Origin: JBBDIM01 sp040880405
GTDB taxonomy: Bacteria > Planctomycetota > Planctomycetia > Pirellulales > Pirellulaceae
Direction of reading: 5' to 3'
Assembly: GCA_040880405.1 (NCBI GenBank)
Contig: JBBDIM010000072.1
Location: 1-5,536, forward strand
Length of the DNA stretch: 5,536 nt
Positions 1 through 5,536 of the stretch are shown in pieces. Position 1 is the first letter of the stretch. Every line of letters begins with the position of its first letter. The translations under genes were made by a program, and so were the position numbers. Under the pieces are notes generated by a model. The model had not been told where the DNA came from. It did not search any database and saw nothing but the letters and a program-made list of their open reading frames with translations.

Positions 1-380
1 GAAGAATTTTAGCCGCGGATTAACGCGGATTAGCGCGGATAAGAGGGGGCGCGGCGGCGGTGGGATCAAGAGGAAGGAATGACCACGAATGGGAGCGTTG
101 GTTCGAGGGACTCACAATTTCTCGACCGCCATCAATCAACCCAAGGGAAATTCGCCCGGTTTGAAGCCTGGAAAGCAGCCTGTTTCGCGAGTTGCTTTTC
201 GTGTCATTCGTGTATTTCGTGGTTGAAAAAGAAAGCCGCGGGTTGTTTTGCGCTAGTGAAGACCATCCGTGAAGATCCGAGTAATCCGTGGTTAAAAAGA
301 AGCAGGATCAAACCACGGATGACTCGGATTTCTCGGATAAGACAGAAAAATAACTTTCCGCTTGCGCCGTTTTCTGGTTA
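1..380. repeat. Non-coding cluster of short-period repeat elements
   Basis: No credible gene lies here; the only longer open frame is composed of repeat sequence. Four elements can be read directly. Positions 14-43 carry three copies of a 10-bp unit like CGCGGATTAA. Positions 79-92 hold a fragment like ACCACGAATGG. Positions 198-224 carry three 9-bp units like TTCGTGTAT ending in the GTGGTT form and an A-run. Positions 265-293 carry three units like ATCCGTGAA, and 311-340 carry three units like CACGGATGA on the opposite strand. Such ACCACGGATTACACGGAT-type sequences recur, from memory, between genes in many environmental bacterial genomes; their function is not established. They may be remnants of small mobile or REP-like elements. 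Confidence 0.75.
265..340. repeat. Inverted pair of ATCCGTG / CACGGAT triple-repeat elements
   Basis: The segment 275-293 and the segment 311-329 (AACCACGGATGACTCGGAT) are reverse complements at 18 of 19 positions, separated by 17 bases. The pair could fold into a long hairpin in single-stranded DNA or RNA. Each arm is itself made of roughly 9-bp degenerate repeats. This is seen directly; whether it folds in vivo or marks a mobile unit is inference. Confidence 0.7.
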
Positions 381-384
381 GCCG

Positions 385-452
385 GGATTATTCATGGTGA
401 TCTTCGTGAGAGGCCACTTACGACCTCGCAGTAGATTGGTCGTGAATGATCC
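385..452. terminator. Inverted repeat downstream of the mannonate dehydratase gene (possible terminator)
   Basis: GGATTATTCA (385-394) pairs with TGAATGATCC (443-452) over ten positions with one G-U pair. A second stem, ACGACC (420-425) with GGTCGT (438-443), lies inside it and competes for one base. The structure sits 31-99 bases beyond the stop codon of the minus-strand gene at 484. There is no clear T-run on the minus strand side, so intrinsic termination is only a possibility. It may instead be another repeat element. Confidence 0.35.
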
Positions 453-483
453 GGGTTAATCTCGTCCGCAACTTGGCCATGGA

Positions 484-1452
484 TCAACGACAAGCGGAAG
501 TAGCCTCCGCCGCCTGGATCAATCCGCGGAGATAGCCGAACGCGAAATAGCGGGCCAGCATGGTATACCCGGGGTCCCCCGCTTCTTCGCCGGTTAGTTG
601 CGGGACGTGATCGGGACGAATCGGTCCGCGATAACCGATTTCGTGATACGCTTGAATCGCGGCGAACATGTCGGTCGGACCGTTGTCGTGAAACGTCTCC
701 GTAAAGTCTTCCGGGCCTCCGCTCGCATCGCGGAAATGAACGTACCGAATTCGATCCGCAAGCTCGTGGATCGTACGCACGATATCGACACCCATCGCCG
801 CGAAAGTCCCTTGGCAAAAGCAAATCCCATTCGCGGTGCTGGGGGAAAGCGTTATCAGACGCTGAAAGTCAGAGACTTGGTTCATGATTCTGGCATGGCC
901 GTTCAGGCTGGGAAGCGGCGGGTCATCGGGATGCATCGCCAGGGCGACTCCCGCGGACTCCGCGGTTGGCAACAAGTGCTCAAGAAACCGGCCGAGATGG
1001 GTCCATAGTTGCTCGGCGGTCATGCTAACGGTGCCCGTTGCCGCGGAAACCGGGTGCAGCGAGGCTGCCTGGTTGACGTCCGATAGTTTGAAAGCCGTTG
1101 TATAGGCCCCTCCCCGCTCGCGGACCGTCGTGCTGGTTCGCGCCCAATCGGTCGCGGGCATCCAGTTGTAACAGCAAACGGGAATTCCGGCCTGGCCCAT
1201 GTTGATCAACAGCTCTTCCATCAGGGCCAGCGAATCTTGCTGTTGCGCGGTACCTAAGATCGCGTTTTGAATCGGCAACTCACCTTCCACCGCGGCGATT
1301 CTTAGCCCAAACTCGGCCAGGCGTTGCTTGATCGCGAGAAAACAGTCGATGGTTCTCCCCGGATAGCGAATCGCGATGTCGGTCACGCCCAATTGGGCGA
1401 CACGTGATAAATTCTCTGAGGTAAAGGGAGTGACAACCGATGCAAGTCGCAT
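484..1452 (-). CDS. uxuA: Mannonate dehydratase-like protein (UxuA family)
   Basis: UxuA enzymes dehydrate D-mannonate to 2-keto-3-deoxy-D-gluconate in cytoplasmic hexuronate catabolism and have a metal-binding TIM barrel. Motifs recalled from E. coli UxuA are visible (322-residue numbering): CYNWMPATDWARTST near 94-108, NGICFC near 208-213 with the expected metal-ligand Cys213, a VHFRD strand with His239, TFHDNG near 253-258, and the diagnostic RPDH at 279-282 followed by DPGY and a conserved Arg. The product is shorter than the E. coli protein (394) or typical Firmicute forms (about 350-360), so substrate identity is less certain than the family. ATG 1452 has GGAA seven bases upstream; an in-frame GTG at 1458 would add two residues. 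No other hexuronate gene is in the window, and a gap of 292 bp separates it from the upstream minus-strand gene, so it is probably transcribed alone. It could be a paralogue acting on a different sugar acid. Confidence 0.85.
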   Translation of the reverse strand: MRLASVVTPFTSENLSRVAQLGVTDIAIRYPGRTIDCFLAIKQRLAEFGLRIAAVEGELPIQNAILGTAQQQDSLALMEELLINMGQAGIPVCCYNWMPATDWARTSTTVRERGGAYTTAFKLSDVNQAASLHPVSAATGTVSMTAEQLWTHLGRFLEHLLPTAESAGVALAMHPDDPPLPSLNGHARIMNQVSDFQRLITLSPSTANGICFCQGTFAAMGVDIVRTIHELADRIRYVHFRDASGGPEDFTETFHDNGPTDMFAAIQAYHEIGYRGPIRPDHVPQLTGEEAGDPGYTMLARYFAFGYLRGLIQAAEATSACR

Positions 1453-1744
1453 GAACACGTTCCATGTTGGCGAGAGATAGGCTGCGACGTCCGCTCAAGC
1501 CACATGCCCTAGCCCACGTAGGGTGACGCCGCAATAAGTACCGTCTGCCGGATACCCCGGGCCTCCGACCGGTTTCAGCGGAGGTGGCCCCAGGATACCA
1601 CGACTGCGGCCCTACCGGAAACGAATCCGTAGAGAGTTCGGGTGGCCAGGTGATCGTCATCTCGCCGGGTTGAGTTTCAGGCCTCTCCGGCTAGGATCGG
1701 GGCGAGTTGGGAAGTTCCATTGGATTTGTCACTAAATTCGATCA
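1453..1744. other. Intergenic spacer with GC-rich stem-loops
   Basis: No convincing gene is seen; an open frame extending in from the dehydratase N-terminus looks like a shadow. Three hairpins can be read. CCCTA (1507-1511) pairs with TAGGG (1519-1523). GGGCC plus TCCG (1559-1567) pairs with CGGA plus GGCCC (1579-1590) around a 3-base bulge. GCCGG (1664-1668) pairs with CCGGC (1687-1691), enclosing GAG/CTC. The last lies about 55 bases beyond the stop of the upstream minus-strand gene and could act in its termination, although no T-run follows. The spacer should also hold the promoter of the dehydratase gene, but I see no clear -35/-10 pair. Confidence 0.4.
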
Positions 1745-2602
1745 TCACGCCTGAACGACCACGCTGCCGATCTTTTTCCCGGTGTTGGTATACTCTTTGT
1801 GCCAGTCATCAATGTCCGGGAAGCCGTCGAGGAATAGCTGGATGAAGTCGGACCAGTCGTCGGGGTGTAGGGTGAAACAACCGTCCGAGCCGCGAGAGTT
1901 GTATTGACCATTGTGGACGTTAATGCCCGACGAGGTCAGTTTATTGGCGTTGTCGCTGGTGACGGAGATGGAGTTTCGGCAGTTGACCAAGAGTCCGGGT
2001 CGAATATTCCTTGTCTTGACGACCAAGTCCGATTCCTTTTGCTTGGTTTGGTTTCCTCCCTTGTGAAACCCGATATGCAGAGGATAGGTACCATCAACCA
2101 CGCGGCCCTTGATGGTCATGTTGTCCGGCCAGATCGAACCTCGGAAGCGACCGGTTAATCCTCCGCTGAGCGTGAAGGTCGATTCGTACATCCCGTTGTA
2201 CGTTGGCTCCAGCGTCTTGTCTTGGCGCGTGGTCTTGGTGGGCCATTTGTCGTCATGCTTGATCGTGAGCGTGACATCGGACTTGACGGTCCCCTGTTGA
2301 ATACGGAAAAACCGTTCATAGGTCTGTGACAGCTTATTCCAGGTCTTTCCATTGACCTCGATTAATTGATCAGGGCGATTCAGTCCCACATGGAACCGCT
2401 GGAACGCCGTGATTGCTTGAACCGTCGGGCACACCGCCCCCGGCTTTTTGATCCGACCATCCATGTCCCGCATTCGGAAATTGATATTCGTCAGCTTATG
2501 CGAGACCACCGCGAGCATCATTTGGACCGAGGCGATGTCCGCGGAGTTGTTCTTCGCCCCGCTTTCATAACTTCCGACCGAGGCAGAGATACGAAAGGAC
2601 AT
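1745..2602 (-). CDS. Peptidoglycan-binding and L,D-transpeptidase-like domain protein
   Basis: This 285-residue product appears to have two parts. Residues about 18-95 resemble a peptidoglycan-binding domain type 1: NNSADIASVQMMLA, then a DG turn, TVQAITAFQRF and a closing GKTWNKL. Residues about 130-285 resemble the YkuD/DUF2778-type catalytic fold: strand GTYPLHIGF (171-179), INVHNG with His230, and GSDGCF (238-243) with Cys242. That is a shortened version of the His...[S/T]-x-G-C active site of L,D-transpeptidases, enzymes that cut or exchange peptidoglycan cross-links. There is no signal peptide, lipobox or membrane segment, so export would need another route. The start ATG at 2602 has a strong GGAGG eight bases upstream. 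The neighbours are unrelated metabolic genes. It could be an effector for a contractile injection or type VI system, a phage-like lysis protein, or an enzyme exported by an unknown path. Domain calls are from motif reading only. Confidence 0.7.
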   Translation of the reverse strand: MSFRISASVGSYESGAKNNSADIASVQMMLAVVSHKLTNINFRMRDMDGRIKKPGAVCPTVQAITAFQRFHVGLNRPDQLIEVNGKTWNKLSQTYERFFRIQQGTVKSDVTLTIKHDDKWPTKTTRQDKTLEPTYNGMYESTFTLSGGLTGRFRGSIWPDNMTIKGRVVDGTYPLHIGFHKGGNQTKQKESDLVVKTRNIRPGLLVNCRNSISVTSDNANKLTSSGINVHNGQYNSRGSDGCFTLHPDDWSDFIQLFLDGFPDIDDWHKEYTNTGKKIGSVVVQA

Positions 2603-2610
2603 TGAGAAAA

Positions 2611-2615
2611 CCTCC
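2611..2615 (-). promoter_or_regulatory. Strong Shine-Dalgarno site of the peptidoglycan-active gene
   Basis: On the minus strand the sequence GCGGAGGTTTTCTCA precedes ATG at 2602, placing GGAGG eight bases from the start codon. This fixes the start. The other three genes in the window have weak or no such motif, so this gene differs from its neighbours in translation signal. Confidence 0.75.
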
Positions 2616-2864
2616 GCAAAGCAGGAAGAGGGACCCGGGAAATGAGCTGGAGACGAACCGATGGATGCTCGTATTATCGTGTGGGCGCCCGCCCCGTTGC
2701 GGAGAAATCAGGTGAAATCCGAAAAATTTCGCGGCCCGCTCAGCCCGAACTTGGTCTGTCGGCGTGGTTTACCTTGTCTGCCCTGTGTGTTACCCTGGGA
2801 GACCAGTATGGCAAGACCTTTGGCCGCACGCTAGGCATTTGGTCGTCTTCTTTTCCTTCCTGCG
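2616..2864. other. Divergent intergenic region, upstream half
   Basis: No supported gene. The minus-strand promoter of the gene at 2602 should lie here; GATAAT on the minus strand within 2668-2682 resembles a -10 box, but no matching -35 is evident. A small hairpin, GAAAT (2714-2718) with ATTTC (2726-2730), is visible. From about 2792 the sequence may be a strongly decayed extra copy of the ~80-bp repeat that follows: CAAGACC at 2812 and TTGGCCGC at 2819 lie in phase with similar words one unit later. Confidence 0.4.
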
Positions 2865-3106
2865 AACCCCCTGACATATCTGTTCACTCCCAAGCTTGGC
2901 CGCCTCGTGTCAAACGCTGCTGAGTGAAAGATGTTAGGCGCACTTAAAACCCCGAACGTAACCTTTCTTTCAAAGCCTGACTGCCTCACGTCCAACGCTG
3001 CTTGGTGAGTTACGTAAGGCACACTAAAACCCCTAACATAACCTCGCTCATCAGCCTAATTCCCTCGGGAAAATCGTTGATTATTGAGTTAGGTTAGGCA
3101 CACTAA
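2865..3106. repeat. Three degenerate ~80-bp tandem repeats upstream of icd
   Basis: Three head-to-tail units begin with AACCCC at 2865, 2948 and 3028 (lengths 83, 80 and 79) and end in GGCRCACTWAA-like sequence. A fourth partial start at 3107 runs into the icd leader. Conserved blocks keep register: AACGCTGCT at 2913 and 2994; AAAACCCC[G/T]AAC[G/A]TAACCT at 2946 and 3026 (17 of 19 identical, exactly 80 apart); GGCACACTAA at 3018 and 3097. Each unit also holds an inverted pair, for example CTCAC (2985-2989) with GTGAG (3005-3009). A unit length that is not a multiple of three argues against a coding repeat. Role unknown: regulatory leader, tandem small RNA genes or mobile-element remnant are all possible. 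Confidence 0.8.
3077..3104 (+). promoter_or_regulatory. Weak candidate promoter for icd inside the last repeat unit
   Basis: TTGATT (3077-3082) and CACACT (3099-3104) are separated by 16 bases and lie 27 bases before the icd start codon. The -35 matches four of six consensus positions, and the -10 keeps the A2 and final T of TATAAT but little else. The CACACT word is shared by two repeat units, so it may simply be part of the repeat. Offered only as the best candidate in this leader. Confidence 0.2.
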
Positions 3107-3130
3107 AAACCTTCCTAGTGGGAAAACGAC

Positions 3131-4231
<1,101 letters not shown>

Positions 4232-4256
4232 ACCGAAGCTCCGTTGAACATCCACC

Positions 4257-4286
4257 AGCAGGACAGGCCCCAGTGCCTGTCCTGTT
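4257..4286 (+). terminator. Hairpin downstream of icd, likely terminator
   Basis: AGCAGGACAGGC (4257-4268) pairs with GCCTGTCCTGTT (4275-4286) over twelve positions with one G-U pair and a six-base loop, 25 bases after the icd stop. No uninterrupted T-run follows (CCACTTCTTGG), so release may be inefficient or factor-assisted. Its strength and position make it the best terminator candidate in the window. Confidence 0.65.
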
Positions 4287-4356
4287 CCACTTCTTGGCCC
4301 AGAGTTAAGATCTAGCTGGAAAAGTTGGAAGCCTTCAAGGATCGTCTTCGACCATG

Positions 4357-4380
4357 GTAGCTACGCTCGCAAGAGCGTGG
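4357..4380. repeat. REP-like palindrome with GCAA tetraloop
   Basis: CTACGCTC (4361-4368) and GAGCGTGG (4373-4380) pair over eight positions with one wobble, closed by a GCAA (GNRA-type) loop. It overlaps the perfect palindrome GTAGCTAC (4357-4364). The GTAGCTACGCTCGC...GAGCGTGG form resembles, from memory, dispersed palindromes common between planctomycete genes. A short spurious open frame starting MVATLARAW crosses it and should not be called a gene. Confidence 0.5.
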
Positions 4381-4436
4381 GAGAATCGCGAACCAACGCA
4401 CCATTTCGGGAAATGCCTGTCGAACTTAAGGAATCG

Positions 4437-4509
4437 GAAACGCAGAGACGCGGAGGGCGCAGAGAAGGTNNNNNNNNNNCCCCCCCCCCCCCCCGCGTCT
4501 CTGCGTTTC
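4437..4509. repeat. Inverted CGCAGAGA-type triple-repeat element interrupted by assembly gap
   Basis: GAAACGCAGAGACGCGG (4437-4453) and its exact 17-base reverse complement (4493-4509) face each other across the gap. The left arm is built of three 8-9 bp units, CGCAGAGA, CGCGGAGGG and CGCAGAGAA (4441-4466), and the right arm ends in an A-run. This is the same three-unit plan as the elements in 1-340. The arms may belong to one hairpin element or to two opposed copies; the true spacer is unknown because the centre is unresolved. Confidence 0.7.
4470..4494. other. Assembly gap (10 N) followed by 15-base poly-C
   Basis: Ten Ns occupy 4470-4479 and fifteen Cs occupy 4480-4494, within the inverted-repeat element. 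The poly-C is probably a low-quality read end or misassembly at a strong hairpin, and ten is likely a placeholder gap length. Apparent open frames across it are meaningless. Confidence 0.9.
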
Positions 4510-4589
4510 AAAAAAATACTTCGCGGCGATCGACACGGTCGCAACCAAGTGAATTAAACCCAGCCTCGAATTAACCAACCACTCAACGA

Positions 4590-5536
4590 ATGCTCACCAC
4601 GGAAGACTTTCGCGATTTTGTCAGCGGCCGACAACGTGGGCTATGGGCCACGTGTCTCCGCGGAATGATGCGATTGACTTCCGGCCTCTATGGCTTCGGA
4701 GTCGCGATTCGTAACTGGCAGTACAACACCGGTCGCAAGCAGGTGCATCAAGCGGGCGTGCCGGTGATCAGTGTCGGCAATCTCACGCTGGGCGGGACGG
4801 GGAAGACTCCGATGGTCGCTTGGATTGCCAAGTGGCTTCGCGCGCGAGAGATCCGCGTCACCCTCATTAGCCGGGGCTACGGCGCGGAGCGCGGTGCCCA
4901 AAACGACGAGGGAAAAGAACTGGAGCAGCGTCTGCCGGATGTGCCCCATATTCAAAACCCCGACCGAGTGGAAGCGGCCCAGGTGGCGGTCGAGGAATTG
5001 GCTGCCCAGGTGCTCTTACTGGACGACGCCTTCCAACATCGCCGAATCGGTCGTGACTTGGATATCGTTTTGATCGACGCCACCGAGCCCTTCGGCTATG
5101 GCTACCTGTTCCCCCGCGGCATGCTCCGCGAACCGCTGAAAAGTTTGGCCCGGGCCGATGTCTTGGTGCTGACCCGGGGAGATATGGTTGACCCCGAAGA
5201 GCGGGAAAAGATTTGGGAAACGCTCCGCAAACACAATGCCGAAGCGATTGCCGTCGAGATGCTGCACCAGCCTGCCATCCTCCGAGCCGCCGACGGTCAA
5301 ACCGCGCCGCTGGCGGAGCTCGTCGGCAAACAGGTGTTGGCGTTTTGCGGGATCGGCAACCCGGAGGGGTTCCGGCATTCGGTTGAATCAAGCGGGATCG
5401 AGATCGCCGACTTCCGTGCGTTCAGCGATCATCACAACTACCAGCAGGCCGATATCGAGCAGCTCACCGAGTGGGCCCAAAAACACCCAACCGCGACCGC
5501 GTTAGTTTGCACCCACAAGGACCTGGTGAAGGTGGG
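4590..5536 (+). CDS. lpxK: Tetraacyldisaccharide 4'-kinase, 3' end cut by window
   Basis: LpxK uses ATP to phosphorylate the 4' position of tetraacyldisaccharide 1-phosphate, giving lipid IVA in lipid A synthesis at the inner membrane's cytoplasmic face. The frame is open for 315 codons to the window edge; family members are usually about 330-370 residues, so only the C-terminal end is missing. Visible hallmarks in order are an N-terminal segment near 22-45 suited to membrane association, VGNLTLGGTGKTP (62-74) with the P-loop, SRGYG (94-98), NDEGKEL (105-111), DDAFQH (145-150; DDGFQH is usual), FPRGMLREPL (174-183), LTRGD (194-198), FCGIGNPEGF (252-261), FSDHHNY (278-284) with the nucleotide-contacting His region, and CTHKDLVK (307-314). 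ATG 4590 is the first ATG after an in-frame TAA at 4572-4574; no Shine-Dalgarno is seen. No other lipid A gene is present, and it is separated from icd by a terminator-like hairpin, so it likely has its own promoter. Confidence 0.95.
   Translation, partial: MLTTEDFRDFVSGRQRGLWATCLRGMMRLTSGLYGFGVAIRNWQYNTGRKQVHQAGVPVISVGNLTLGGTGKTPMVAWIAKWLRAREIRVTLISRGYGAERGAQNDEGKELEQRLPDVPHIQNPDRVEAAQVAVEELAAQVLLLDDAFQHRRIGRDLDIVLIDATEPFGYGYLFPRGMLREPLKSLARADVLVLTRGDMVDPEEREKIWETLRKHNAEAIAVEMLHQPAILRAADGQTAPLAELVGKQVLAFCGIGNPEGFRHSVESSGIEIADFRAFSDHHNYQQADIEQLTEWAQKHPTATALVCTHKDLVKV

Larger units (their letters stand above)
4232..4589. other. Intergenic region between icd and lpxK
   Basis: This 358-bp stretch holds the icd hairpin, the REP-like palindrome, the CGCAGAGA inverted element and the assembly gap, listed separately. 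The remaining lpxK leader (4510-4589) is AT-richer, with stops in the lpxK frame. I see no confident promoter and no small gene. Confidence 0.6.

Noticed and set aside
79..381. 100-codon plus-strand open frame at the left end
   Set aside because: It consists largely of the short repeat elements, has a composition unlike a real protein and no ribosome site.
598..1008. Plus-strand open frame opposite the mannonate dehydratase gene
   Set aside because: It is the antisense shadow of a well-supported UxuA-family gene.
1280..1660. Minus-strand frame overlapping the dehydratase start and spacer
   Set aside because: It overlaps the dehydratase N-terminus in another frame, is rich in Arg/Gly/Ser and shows no domain.
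2831..3022. 63-codon minus-strand frame with an internal AALDV/AAFDT repeat
   Set aside because: The internal similarity comes from the ~80-bp DNA repeat; the frame is not kept across the third unit and there is no ribosome site.
2865..3106. CRISPR array
   Set aside because: Units are contiguous and degenerate with no unique spacers of constant length between identical repeats, and no cas gene is present.
4354..4557. Short open frames crossing the N gap
   Set aside because: They translate through Ns and poly-C and consist of repeat elements.
4867..5391. Minus-strand frames opposite lpxK
   Set aside because: Antisense shadows of lpxK, which carries all family motifs on the plus strand.

Overview
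The window holds four protein-coding genes separated by unusually long, repeat-rich intergenic DNA. The genes are GC-rich, there is a lipid A gene (so a Gram-negative type envelope), mostly weak or absent Shine-Dalgarno sequences, and many short repeats of the kind seen in large environmental genomes. Together with the style of the mannonate dehydratase-like protein, these suggest a planctomycete, possibly Pirellula-like. That placement is inference from general resemblance, not a database result. A run of ten Ns next to a 15-base poly-C tract shows the sequence is a scaffolded draft assembly.

Layout. Positions 1-483 are non-coding and packed with short-period repeats plus an inverted repeat just beyond the first gene. 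On the minus strand, 484-1452 encodes a UxuA-family mannonate dehydratase-like TIM-barrel protein. A 286-bp spacer follows, then (also minus) 1745-2602 encodes a 285-residue protein with a peptidoglycan-binding-like N-terminal region and an L,D-transpeptidase-like C-terminal region but no signal peptide. From 2603 to 3130 lies a divergent intergenic region whose icd-proximal half is an ~80-bp degenerate tandem repeat ending in the icd leader. On the plus strand, 3131-4231 encodes an isocitrate dehydrogenase, followed by a strong hairpin. After 358 bp of non-coding DNA with a REP-like hairpin, an inverted-repeat element and the assembly gap, lpxK (tetraacyldisaccharide 4'-kinase) starts at 4590 and runs off the window end.

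The genes do not form one operon. They cover sugar acid catabolism, a wall-active or effector-like protein, the TCA cycle and lipid A synthesis. The most interesting content is (a) the ~80-bp tandem repeat before icd, whose units contain attC-like inverted boxes, (b) a set of repeat elements all built as three degenerate copies of a 9-10 bp unit, and (c) the signal-less peptidoglycan-directed protein, which could be cargo of a contractile injection system. No convincing complete new system is visible.
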